A DNA stretch of 64,000 bases from Babylonia areolata (Eukaryota; Mollusca; Gastropoda; Neogastropoda; Buccinidae): positions 35,865,342-35,929,341 of the forward strand of contig NC_134878.1 in the NCBI RefSeq assembly GCF_041734735.1. Direction: 5' to 3'. Each line of letters opens with the position of its first letter. Position 1 is the first letter of the stretch. Made by a program: the position numbers and the translations under genes. Below are positions 43,340 through 53,848 of the stretch, one piece after another. The notes beneath the pieces are model-generated. The model saw nothing but the letters and a program-made list of their open reading frames with translations, made no database searches and was not told where the DNA came from.

Positions 43340-45000
43340 TTTTTATCGATCCGCGAACTCACTCGACGCGATCCGCGTTTTCTCGGCCCTGCCAGTCGGC
43401 AGTGTACGAGTCGATCTCCTCTATCTCTTTACCATACCCACAGTTGCACCAATGGAATGGCCACAATCCCTTGGGAAAAAAAAAAAAAAAGGCAGCTTGT
43501 CTTGGATCCGTACGTTAGACTGGGCCCTATGTGCGATGCGTCCGTGGTGGCGGCCGTGACATCGGATCACGCGACCCCCCACGTGGCTTGCCTCGACCGT
43601 CTCGGATCCAATAGCGACCGAGGCGTGTAGGGATGCCCTCCCCTGGTGTAGGGAGGAAGGTGGACCACTAGGGGACACGCTTGCCCATACGCGTGCACCC
43701 CCCCTTTGTCCGGATCACCCGATCCAAGGGAGGCAACCCCTGCTTCGGCACCCTTGCCGGTGACTGCCGCAGTTATTTCCCTTGCACCGGCACTGCTCCT
43801 CGCCTTCAGTGCGAGTGTGTGCACGGTCCTACCAAGCTATGCGGTGATGACCCCATCTGCCACACCGCCGAGTGCTGCTGTTTCCCATCCACTAATGGTG
43901 TCTCAGCAAGCTACTCAACCAAACAATCAGCAACTCATCGCTAAACTTGCTGCAGCAATTATGCACCACTCTGCCTTCCGGTGCCGCGCCTTGCGCCCAC
44001 AGAGCAGGTACGTGCACGCCCCATTGGAACTTCGGCAGTGTTGGATTCTTCTGCCCCATTGCCTAACTCTGCTGTTTCCCAGACTAATATTGGCACTTCC
44101 ACGTTGGAGTACCTCTTATATCATATCATATATCAATATCAAGGCGTGCAAGCCTGACAAGGCCTTTTACCCGCTTGAAGTGGGGAAGAAAAAGAGAGTC
44201 CCCACGTATGTCTGTTGCATTTTTCAACATTGAGTGCGCAGTGCTTGAAAAATCAGAAAATATGTAAATGAGTTTTGTATTTTTTTTCACAATGAATATC
44301 AAGATAATTCTTAAATGTATTAATAACTTGATCCTGCCTCTCGGCAGTGCTCGGGCCGATCTTGTCTATCACTTTATCCGTCAACACACAACTGACAACT
44401 GAACGTCGGTCCTCTCGCAGGAGCTATTCGCGAGATTGGACCGCCGTTCAGCAACAGGGGGATGCACATCCCACGGCAAGCCGACGGACTTGTCACCCCC
44501 TCGCCCACGACGCCCATAACACTGGATTACGGCGCCGTCATGCCACAGGCCCCGACCGTCTCGCGTCCGATGGCAACCGATTCGGGTTGGGATGCCCACG
44601 GCACTAAGGGGCATTATAATTATTCCCCTTGCGCTCGTTTTCACCTGTGTCGGTTACGGTGGCATCGAACCACGGACTCTCACACAGAACATGACACTCC
44701 TCCCTGTTCAGCGAGGACACGTCGCACAAGGGGGATATGTGCTCTAAAGACACATTCCTTTTCGATGATTTTCGGCGCCAAGGGAGGCAACTCCACATTT
44801 GTAACCCAGGCGCTCGAAGCTGTGGTTAGTTTCGCCGACACAGCACATCACTCCTGCCCCCCGTGCTGTCCACCAACGATGTTTTCTTTCGGTTTCTCAT
44901 TGGGTCCTCATGCCCAGTCAGGGACTTTACACATCTTTGCATAGCAACTGCACTTTTCTTGCTGTTTCTCAGGCTATTGGCTACAGGAAATGCATCACAA
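43340..45000. repeat. Degenerate ~1-kb direct repeat inside the DIRS-like element
   Basis: Motifs appear in the same order in 43.39-44.12 kb and again in 44.33-45.0 kb: a CTGCC..CGGCAGTG start, a GACCGTCTCG..CCGAT segment followed by GGGATGCCC, CCAAGGGAGGCAAC and TGCTGTTTC(C/T)CAG. This suggests an old tandem duplication. No open frame is convincing here. Confidence 0.4.
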
Positions 45001-45074
45001 TATGTCCCCTTCTATCCATTTGATTTATTATCACAAGCAACAATCACGAAATATATATAGAAAAATCTATACAT

Positions 45075-45078
<4 letters not shown>

Positions 45079-45111
<33 letters not shown>

Positions 45112-45124
45112 ATATATATGTATA

Positions 45125-45156
<32 letters not shown>

Positions 45157-45190
45157 CACACACACATATATACATATATATGAGATATAT
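45079..45190. repeat. Poly-A run and (TA)n microsatellite
   Basis: About 30 A followed by about 80 bases of alternating TA and some CA. It may mark the end of an unrecognised retroposed piece. Confidence 0.85.
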
Positions 45191-48165
45191 TGCTGCATTC
45201 ATACGCATTTCTGCTTTCACGTATAGATGCGTACTTATCCATCGGTATACACATGTGTATGTGCTTATGGGATAGGTTCAGACGACTTTCATATTAACAT
45301 GTACAATTATATTTCTATCTCAATTCATTGACATCTGTTCATTGAGATTCCCTACATAGCAATATAGGCACACTTGCATTTGCGGCCTTCTGTTCACAAT
45401 GCCCAGAACTCTCTGCCTCTACGTACTGGCACTTTATTCATATGCGTATGTACATCTCATATGTAGGTGCATGGACAGATTCCTTTCCATTGATGATTAT
45501 GCACACTTACTTGGGTATATCGGTGCACGCTACACGTATGCTTATACAGCCGCTTATTTCTTGTGTCTCGATCTCTTGTCATTGGCATACTTCTGACATC
45601 ATCACTTGAGCTGATGGAAGTTTTTATTCCCTTGGCACATATATGTATTCATTTTCATAAATTCATCCCTACCTTGCTTTTGGAGGACGACTGCACTCAC
45701 AAAAATAGAATAAAATATTAATAGCCTCATTCACGCCTGAATGTATGCTCCTTCACATTTCAGTAGTGGCTGGTCCTTAGGGATCCACACATACCCCCTT
45801 CACACCCACAGGGCTAAGAATGCCTCTCTTGGTGCAAGGACGGACAAGGCAACCCAACTCATTTGCCTGCAACAATCACCCATAAGGCTGGAGATGCACA
45901 AGGAAGGATGAGGCAGTCCAACTTAGAGGTGCCACTCTGGACACACATGCCTTTCATTCCTTCCAAGTTTGTAAGGCATCCCTTCTTTCTCCCCTTGCCT
46001 ACAACAACCCTTGGTTTGCACCACTGTGATTGTGACAAAAGCTCCACACAGGCCCTACATCCTAGCCAGCCTTCCCATGAAGAGGTGTCTATCTTGCCTT
46101 ACAAGTTTTAGCGGACCCAAAAACTGCCCACTGGGCAGGAGACAATCACCCTCAGCCCATCTCTTCTACTCCTCTCTAGTAGCAGAAGGCCTGGGTCATA
46201 ATTGCTTTCCTCTACATTTGGGAGAAAGGCATATTGACGAGGACGGATGCGTCCCACAAAGCACAACGAACCGTCCATTAGCCACAGGGGTGTACCTTTC
46301 TGCCCACTCATACCAGCACGGCAGATGCCGCATTCAAGCACATCAGTTCACCCCATCACCTTGCTTGAACACAAATCCAGCATCAACGTCTCAAACAATT
46401 GGCGTTTGAAAGCACTTTCTGCACTTAGTCTTCCCTGCCCGATCCTTTCGGCCTCTACACACAACCACTGCTGTGGTTACAGATGGCCATTCCTCCTCAA
46501 GCACTGTCTTTCCAATGAGACACTTCCAGAGGTTTCTAGCCTAGGCAGGCTATCCCATCATGGAGCCCCAGCCTTCGGTCAAGGGCCTGTCAGAGGATGA
46601 CTTTGTTGTCACTTCGGAAGCAAGCACCATGTCTTTCTGACACACGGTTGCACCACAAGACCCCGTCAACTCTTTCCGGCTTCCTTACATTGCAACATAA
46701 TCTGCATGGTGAACACCTTCGTCCCTGAAGCACACAGCAGCTGTTTCCTGATTTACCCATGCTGATTGGTGTCCTCCTAGGAACAGTATATGATAATCAG
46801 TCAAGTACGACAGTCTCCATCAGAACAGCAGAGGAGGCATCTGCTGTCCAGTCTATTCGGGCTGGAATTCGATTATACAATCTATAGTAGAGAGTGTTTT
46901 GCCCAAGTTGCATCCCCGGTCCCTCAATCAAGAGGGCCTTAGGACTCATCATTGGGAAGGTTCCCAAAGGCTACTTAGGCCTAAGGCTACAGCACTAAGT
47001 CCCAGTGCAATTTGACTTCTAGTCTGAGAGACATAGTCATTCATGAAAGACTAAGCTGCAAATGATTTCCCTTTGCAATTAAGAAACCACTGATAATACA
47101 GCTCTCACCTTGCAGTTGGCCATACTAAAAACGTATGTCAGATCAGTGCCTTGATGTCAATAGCCAGTACAACACATCTTGAGCCACTTACCTCCCTGCC
47201 CCGCCCCGCTCCATCCCAGACTCAGTGCGCAGCACACACAGCCAGAGGCCTGTCATGGATCCGGTCCCCTTTCTCACTAAAGAACCTTCAGCAAAAATTT
47301 TCCCCATGGAAACCCTCTTCCATTTGGGAATTCCACCACTGAATGAGACTCAGTGACCTGTGGGCACATGAAATGCACTTCCACAGCCTGATCCAACCCA
47401 GCCATTGACTGCCGACAACTTTCTGCAGGTTACTCCAACAGGCCACACTCAGGCAGAGAAGCCACCAAGCCTTCCGTATGCCCCTTCGTGATGGTACCTA
47501 CCTGGGCAATTACACAACCCTGTCCCAGAGACACCAGGGACATCAAGTCTTTTGTTGCCAAATGTCTGCCATCCTATGCATAGGCAACATACCAGTGCTG
47601 TCATTTTTTGACTACGTCAAAAAAGGGGGGGGGGAGTGCCCATCGCCTGTCAGCTCGCATGGAGGAGCTCCACAGATCTGGCTGTCATGCCTGAGGCAGG
47701 CCCAACACGGTGACCTACCTCTGTCTCGTGCCACAGTTTCCTTCAAACACAAAAACCACTTCCACTATCGGCCCACATCCGTTGTGGAATCATCAGATCA
47801 AACCACATGCGCACCTCCTTGCATTGACGCTCATCCGCGCTCATCCGCTCAGCTGTGGTCCACAGACCTCCCCCACAATACAGCTGTGGACCTCTGTCTT
47901 CTTTACCCGCACTAATGTCCTTAGGCGACACAGTACACTCTACTTTCGTCAAATTCTACTTGAGGGACACCTATCGCCTTAGGGATAATGGCTCATCGAC
48001 TTCTACCAGAGAGATGTCGCACGCCTGCGGGTTGATGGCGCAAGAGCCATCGCTTCTGTGGTAGCTGCACAACAGACCATCACAGCTCACAGACAGTAGA
48101 ACAGGCGAGCCCTCCACCTTGTCGCGCTATTCTGCACTAGTTGGGTCACGGTTAAGTATGTGTAA

Positions 48166-50338
48166 CGAGGACCACAGCCCTCCCTTGGAGGAATCTTTAA
48201 GAAACTTTCCCGGGGAAAAGACGCCCGGGGCAGAGAGGGACTCCCTTCCTGGAGGAGGGATGGAAGCAGCACCCCTGACAGTGCGGGCTGACTTATTAAG
48301 CCATACCTGCACCATTTCTGGCACTCCGAGTTGCCTTGTGGTTCTGGAGTTAGAGTCACATGGCGTAAGGAGGGTCAAGGGTAACAAAGTAGCCTGAGGG
48401 ACTGATTCGGCATACGTGACCCTATTGGGGAGGGTCAGTTCGAGCTCGGCAAGTCCGAGTTTGGTTCAGGCTGGTCCCTAGGGAGGCACGGGCTCAATCT
48501 GTCCCCCCTGGGATGTGGGCGAAGAGTGCTCATCTGCTTGTTCGTCCTCATCTGAAGACATGGGCTCCCACTCTTGTTCGCAGTCCATCCCCTGCTGGGT
48601 GCCATCCCAAGTGGATGTACCCACTGGGGCGTCCTGTGAGCTGTGGTCAGCCCAGCGGGATGAGCTGGGACGATCCCGAGCCGGGACCATGGCCGCCACT
48701 GTTATGTCCTTGACACCTGAAGCGGGTGGGGAGCGTGTGGACCGTAGGTCCAACCATGCTTGGGATGGTGGGTGCCACACCCTTTCAGAGAGGGCGTCCC
48801 TGGATGCAAGAGTGACCCACGAGTGCTGTGTGGGGACAAACACCCACTCATCTCACTGTAGGACCGAGGGCTGGGCAGGTGGGGACTGCCGGCTCCGCCG
48901 GGCCGAGTAGGGCCCCTGGGCAGCCGTTGGTCCTGACAAGGAGGCCGTTGTGACCGTGGAGGTCGCCTGTGGGTTGACAGAGGCCTGATTTGTGGACAGA
49001 GTGGCAATATTGGTCGAGGAGCTCGACCTGACCGACAAGAAGTCGATCCCACTTGTCGGGGCTGTGTGTGTCACCCTGTGAGATGTGCTGGGTTGGGTCC
49101 GGTGGGGAGCGGACAAGGGGCTGGCCCTTTGTGCTCCCGGCAACCCAGTGTGCACCCTAGGTGCGCCCCAGTACGGGTAGAATGGGGGTAACTACCCGTG
49201 GGCACCAGCCATACTGTGACCCGAACCCCAAGGGTCACTGGTGCGTTGACCTCCATGAAGGGAACAACCTGGCCAAGTCGGAGGGAGGTCAGGTCCGACT
49301 TGGGTGTCAGTCCCGCCCGAAGACGAGCGGGCTGACTGCCCGGAACCGCCTGACACGCACGGGCCTCCCCCAGCAGGGGAGACCGGCCGGATAGCGGGAA
49401 GACCTGCAGAGCAGGTTGCCACGCGCCCCGAATCCCCTCCCGTGGGGAGACTGGGGTGGCTTGGCCCGGGGTGGGCAAAGTAGAGATCCCCCCCCGGAAC
49501 CAAATTTTTCTCCCCCCCAAAAGGAGGTGGGGGAGGGGGGTCGGCAGAGGAGGGAGGAGGGGGAACAACAATGGGGCACGTGAGGGCCGTCTCCGAGTGG
49601 GGACCCGGGTAATGGCCGGGCGCGGCCTCCCCTTGGGAGTCCGCGCCTAGCTGCGAGTCCCCACAGCACGGAGATGACTTGCCATTCACCCTTCTCCCTG
49701 CCTCGCGCTGGGACACCTCGGGAGGCGACGCTCGTACCTCTTTCCCCCCGGTCCCCTTCATGACCGTTTTACTGGTACGAAAGTCGCCTCCGCGATCAGC
49801 GTCTAACGACGCATCGCCGCGGTCCGTATCGGGAGGAATCATGAGCTCCGGGCCTGGGAGAGTCTCTTACCGAGTCTCAATCCCAGCATCATGATCCCCT
49901 GCCTTCGTGGTATGGCACACGAGGCATGGAACCCGCGCTTAGGCACCCAGCGAAAAACCGACCCCCAACAGAGAAAGGAAAGACAGGATCGACTTAGAGG
50001 CAGAAAAAATCGAACGAATCGAGGGTGCTGAGTCGAATCGAGTACACAGAATGTAAGAATACAATAAACACAAGCCGCATGCAACAAAATAAGGCCAAAA
50101 GGATATGCTGAACAGCCGAAAAAAGCGTAAGACGAGACAGAGCGTAAACCTGACAAGATGGCATGGAGAGCCTTGGCCAAAGGAATGATTAAGCGCTTAT
50201 AGTTTTTAGAGGCGTTTGATTGGCTGAGAGCGGGTGGGCCCGTCTTTTCACTGTTAGCCGCGCGAAATTTGGCCAAGCAGAGCAAACCAATAGGCCTAGT
50301 TTGCATCAGTTTGACATGGTACAGTATATGACACCAAA
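48166..50338 (-). other. GC-rich block with Pro/Ser-rich minus-strand frames, unrecognised
   Basis: Lies between the right inverted repeat of the DIRS-like element and the foldback element. The minus strand holds several frames rich in Pro, Ser, Gly and Thr at 49192-49842, 48853-49155 and 48478-48843, the last ending in an acidic tail (SSDEDEQADEHSS). I recognise no domain. The Gag-like proteins of DIRS elements are often of such composition, so it could be the 5' part of a second, minus-strand element starting at the foldback. That is inference. Confidence 0.45.
49192..49842 (-). pseudogene. Pro/Gly-rich frame of unknown nature
   Basis: 216 codons starting MIPPDTDRGDASL. Low complexity with a run of prolines near residue 105, and no zinc knuckle or recognisable fold. 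It is the longest minus-strand frame of the GC-rich block and is preceded by ~500 bases without coding. It may be part of a mobile-element gag-like gene. It could equally be a chance frame in GC-rich DNA. Confidence 0.35.
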
Positions 50339-50655
50339 AGGAAATTTTCTATCTAAAATTACGTTTAAATAACATACTTACCGTGACCCAACTAGTGCAG
50401 ACTCCGGCAGGGGTCTGACATTCCTGTCCTGTGCAAACTATCCGCCCATGCGGAGCAGACGAAACTACGGCCGATAACCTCCCGGAAGTAGGTAACCTCC
50501 CCTTTGTCCCGCTGGTTATCGCCCTCTTTTGACGGCAATATGCCATCACCAGCGCAGCAAGCAGGAAGAACAGGAAGCGGGGAGGACGGGAGGGTCTTAA
50601 ATTTGGGTCACGGTAAGTATGTTATTTAAACGTAATTTTAGATAGAAAATTTCCT
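50339..50655. mobile_element. 317-bp foldback/MITE-like element with 52-bp perfect inverted repeats
   Basis: Left arm 50339-50390 and right arm 50604-50655 are exact reverse complements over 52 bases (AGGAAATTTTCTATC outside, CCGTGACCCA inside). The interior (50391-50530) matches the left end of the DIRS-like element. No coding. It contains CACGGTAAGTATG in both orientations, a strong splice-donor look-alike. It ends exactly where Gypsy sequence resumes. Confidence 0.85.
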
Positions 50656-50656
50656 A

Positions 50657-52047
50657 TCGTCATTCCACACAGTCTACGAGAAGACATCCTGGCAAGGATT
50701 CACGATGGACACCTCGGAATCACCAAGTGCCGGGAACGTGCGAATTGTTCAGTCTGGTTCCCGCTCATCAACGAGCGCATCAAGCAGTTGGTCTCTACAT
50801 GCAAGTTTTGCCAGGAAAGACAACCAACTCAACGCAAAGAACCGCTGATCACCACCGAACTGCCACAGAGACCATTCCAGAAATGTGCGGCAGATCTCTT
50901 TGACTTCAAGGGAGGCAACTACCTAGTCCTGATAGACTACTATTCGAGGTACATTGAGATAGCTTACCTCAGAAAGATCACTTCGGCAGAGGTGATTGGA
51001 CGGATGAAGAACATTTTTGCGCACCAGGGAATACCTGAAGTCCTACTCACAGACAACGGCAAGCAGTTCGTTTCTTCTGAGTTCCAGAAATTCGCTGATT
51101 CATGGAACTTCAAGCATGAGACATCAAGTCCATACTTCGCATCTGGAAACGGCGAGGCCGAGCGAGCGGTCCAGTCAGCAAAGCGGATTCTCTCTCAACC
51201 TGATCCCCTCCTAGCTCTTTTGATCTACAGAGATACACCTATCGCAGCAACTGGTGTCAGTCCTGCAGAACTGGCATCTGGAAGGAAACTAAGGACAACC
51301 CTTCCCACTCTCCCCATCAACCTTGACCCCCTCAGTCATGACAGATCTCTTGTCGCAGCCAGAGACAAAGCAGCCAAAGAAAGCTACAAACGTTGCTTTG
51401 ATCGTCACCATGGAGCACGTCCACTAGAAGAACTTTGCCCTGGTGATACAGTCCTGCAGAAGCTCGACAACGAGAAAACCTGGGGAAATCAGCCATCGTG
51501 CAAGAACAGTATGCACCACGGTCCTATGTAGTACAGACTCCAAGCGGCAAGTACCGGAGGAACCGAAGACACCTCAGGCCGTTCACACAGCCTGAAATTC
51601 CCCCACCCTACCCCAACCCAGTCCAAACAATCCCGCCCATATGCACTACCCAAAACCCTGTATCCAGTGACAAGATGAAAGATGATCATCCGTGCAGAGG
51701 GCCAACTCCAACTAGCCAAGGCTCATCCTCCACTGAGCCTCAGCGAGCAGCATGCAGAGGGCCGACTACAACCAGAGCAGGCTCATACTTAACCGAGCCT
51801 CAGCAAGTCCAGGCATCACGTCCAGTCTCCAGCCAGGGTCCTGTCCCAGCATCCCCAGGCAGCTCGTCAACCAAGGGTGCCGTGCCGCTTTCTGAGGGCA
51901 ACGCATGCAGTCCAGGAGCCACGTCCAGTGGACCACGACCGGGACAACCATCAGGACGACCGCCAGAGGGCAACAGCAGTCCGGAAGCTCAAGTACGGAC
52001 GTCTCGCAGTGGCCGTACCATCGTCACACCAGCCCGCTACAGAGACT
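50657..52047 (+). mobile_element. Gypsy integrase region (fossil)
   Basis: An HHCC zinc-binding start (H..H then C-x2-C in CKFCQERQ) is followed by the DDE core (AADLFDFKGG, LLTDNGKQFVSSEF, GNGEAERAV), a C-terminal chromatin/DNA-binding-like part and a long Pro/Ser/Gln-rich tail. It is the back half of the Gypsy polyprotein gene on the plus strand. Confidence 0.88.
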
Positions 52048-52172
52048 AAAAGGGCTGAACTTTGAAAGCAAAATGTTGCTTTATCGCTGTATCCTCCCAT
52101 CCTCGGTTATCAATACGAACTCTAAACAAATAATTACGCAAGCCATTTCGAGCGGCTTGATTTGTCAATCTC

Positions 52173-52184
52173 AAAGGAGGGAGA
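52173..52184 (+). promoter_or_regulatory. Polypurine tract of the Gypsy element
   Basis: AAAGGAGGGAGA directly before the 3' LTR, the plus-strand primer site expected for this family. Confidence 0.88.
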
Positions 52185-52338
52185 TGTCGTGAAATTGTAC
52201 ACGGCTTTCGTGTGAATAGTCACTCACCGGAAGTCCCGAGGAAAAGTAGTACGGACAGGGCAGACATCTTGTCGAGAATAAATGCAGTTATCAGAGCACA
52301 AGAATATTGTTATTTCTAGAGTGAGAGATGACAACACA
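52185..52338 (+). repeat. 3' LTR of the Gypsy element
   Basis: Reads the same as the 5' LTR over 154 bases. It is followed by the GTAGC duplication. Confidence 0.92.
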
Positions 52339-52343
52339 GTAGC

Positions 52344-52584
52344 TAACACGGAAATGTCTTGAATAAACACGGAAATGTTCACTGGTATTTGCAAACGTCA
52401 CTGTGGTGCGCTGGATAGCTTCAACCCATGCCTGCCTCCTTTGTCTTGTCATTTCTTCAACCTGCTTTCCTGCTTTAGTTTTCAACTTGGGAATAGTTCG
52501 ATAAAAGCCAAGCCCAGTGCGTCCCGATTCAGTACGATATCCTTGGCTTGTACAGCCGATAATACAGCAAGTATCTGGCATCAC
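52344..52584 (-). pseudogene. THAP-domain exon, interrupted by the Gypsy element
   Basis: From ATG 52584: CCIIGC zinc-ligand start, GLGFYRTIP, then RQAWVEAI and a final RHF, in the order and spacing of the C2CH THAP DNA-binding domain (as in THAP proteins and P-element transposases). The expected Cys before the final x2-H reads Tyr (RVYSRHF), so zinc binding is doubtful. The Gypsy element is inserted about ten codons after this, in opposite orientation. Beyond it the minus strand continues to a stop with a possible donor (AG-GTGAAT) near 39.7 kb. It is either a host gene's first exon or a remnant of a THAP-bearing DNA transposon. Confidence 0.6.
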
Positions 52585-52856
52585 TAAGTATCCTAGTGGA
52601 GACGATCGTAGTCAGCAAGGCAGAGATGGGGAAGAAGTCGCATGGGTTGACTGTGTTTACATTCGTCGCGACTGACAAAGTGACGCCCGGTCCCACAATG
52701 CACCGCGTGTGACATCATCTTCTCAAGCCCTATTCTTCGACTCCAATGCCTGACACTGACAATTTGGCAATATGCATATTTCTTTCCTTGTGTTATTGAC
52801 ATTCACTTTAGTTCCAAAGATGGAAAAATTGTAAATTTATTAATATATTGTAATAT
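52585..52856. other. Non-coding spacer, possible upstream region of the THAP exon
   Basis: No frame or repeat recognised. It would be the 5' flank of the minus-strand THAP exon, and it ends AT-rich at the LINE 3' hairpin. Confidence 0.5.
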
Positions 52857-52933
52857 ATACTCTACATTTCTTCTCCTCTCGAATGATGTAAATGAGGTTA
52901 GTCAAAGAATGCTGGGGAAGAAATGTAGAGTAT
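52857..52933. repeat. Inverted repeat (17-bp arms) at the 3' end of the RTE-like LINE
   Basis: ATACTCTACATTTCTTC at 52857-52873 pairs exactly with 52917-52933 around a ~43-base loop. It lies at the end of the minus-strand LINE coding region. It may be an RNA hairpin recognised by the element's RT, or a nested foldback. Confidence 0.7.
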
Positions 52934-53834
52934 GACTTACTTTGACTTAATCCTTTGTTCCAGTCGGAACACAGGGTCCGCACTGCAGATCTCCATCTCG
53001 CTCTGTCTTGGGCTGTTCTCTTGGCTTCACCCCAGGTCATGTTGGTGGACTTGAGTTCTACCTGTAGAGTTCTTCTCCAGGTGGTGACTGGTCGTCCCTT
53101 CTTCCGCTTCCCCTGTGGGTTCCAGTCCAAGGCGAGGCATGGAATGTGGGCCCTGTCCTCTACGCAGTGTGTGTCCAACCCAACACCACTTCCTCATCTG
53201 GATACTCTTTTTTGATTTGGTCTTGCTTCGTCCGGCGCATGAGTTCCTCGTTGGACATTCGCTCCGGCCATCTGATGCGCAGGATCTGGCGAAGACAGAT
53301 TTTGATGAAGACTTGCAACTTGTAGTCCAGGCTCTTTGTGCGTCTCCAGGTCTCCGAACCGTACAATAACACGGACTTGACGTTGGTGTTGAACAGCCTT
53401 AGCTTGGTGTGCAGACTGATGTTTTCGTTCCTCCACACTGGTCTGAGTGTGACAAAAGCATGACGCGCCTTGCTGATCCTGGCCTTTCAAGTACATCTTC
53501 ATCAGCTCCTCCTGTCTTGCTGACTGTAGGTAGGTGAAGTGGTCAACATCCTCTATGGCCTGTCTATCGATGTTGATGGGAGCTTCCTGAGTGGCATTGA
53601 CCCGCAGGCTCTTTGTTTTCCCCACGCTGATCTCGAATCCTGTAGTTTGGCGACGTTGCTCAGTCTCTCTGTTTTGTCTTGCATGTGTCCTTGAGAGTGC
53701 GACAGCAGGGCGATGTCATCTGTAAAGTAGAGATCTTCAAACTTTCTCGTGAGGGTCCATTGTATGCCTCTATGTTGGTCCATGCTGTCTTCATCACCCA
53801 GTCAATCACAAGTGAGAAGATTAGAGGAGATAGC

Positions 53835-53848
53835 AGGCATCCTTGCCT
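53835..53848. repeat. Target-site duplication of copy H, low-coordinate copy
   Basis: AGGCATCCTTGCCT, repeated exactly at 57775-57788. The site itself is nearly palindromic. Confidence 0.88.

Larger units (their letters stand above)
42825..48165 (+). mobile_element. DIRS-like tyrosine-recombinase retroelement (fossil)
   Basis: 5.34 kb bounded by exact 35-bp inverted repeats (42825-42859 and 48131-48165). Traces on the plus strand include an RNase H-like TDASH and KSSINV...LKALSAL near 46.2-46.4 kb. Near 47.9-48.1 kb there is a tyrosine-recombinase-like C terminus (HSTFVKFYLRDTY, then VAAQQ before the stop) ending just before the right inverted repeat. No target duplication is evident, as expected for this group. 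It is broken, with many breaks, and looks old in its coding parts. An unrelated terminal-inverted-repeat element is the alternative. Confidence 0.55.
42821..50656. mobile_element. Composite ~7.8-kb insertion within the Gypsy pol
   Basis: Gypsy sequence stops near 42820 and resumes near 50656. Inside are, in order, a DIRS-like fossil with inverted ends, a GC-rich block with minus-strand frames and a 317-bp foldback element. The outermost ends of the block share an inverted TTGGGTCACGG-TAAGTATG-type motif, so the whole may also have moved as one unit. Confidence 0.75.
39722..52338 (+). mobile_element. Ty3/Gypsy LTR retrotransposon, Mag-like, interrupted by nested elements
   Basis: 12.6 kb between two 154-bp LTRs that look identical (TG...CA ends), with a 5-bp duplication GTAGC at 39717-39721 and 52339-52343. 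Order: LTR, primer-binding site, gag, protease, RT, RNase H, a ~7.8-kb insertion of other elements, integrase, purine tract, LTR. The identical LTRs indicate a recent integration. The element is broken, mainly by the large insertion plus few small breaks. The Mag-like assignment rests on two CCHC knuckles and the style of the RT and integrase and is moderately sure. Confidence 0.92.
52857..53848 (-). mobile_element. RTE-like LINE, 3' part (C-terminal RT and tail)
   Basis: The minus strand reads the RT motif C region (YFTDDIALLSHSQ), the thumb/connection (LYGSETW, LRIRWPERMSNEEL) and the end block (GKRKKGRP..TWRRTL, WGEAKRTAQDR..WRS), all hallmarks of RTE-type and related RT proteins. Several frameshifts separate these blocks, so the copy is decayed. 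It was split by insertion of LINE copy H and continues at 57789-58640. Confidence 0.75.

Noticed and set aside
45079-45596. Small Tyr/Ile- or Lys-rich frames in the AT tract
   Set aside because: Translation of poly-A and TA repeats.
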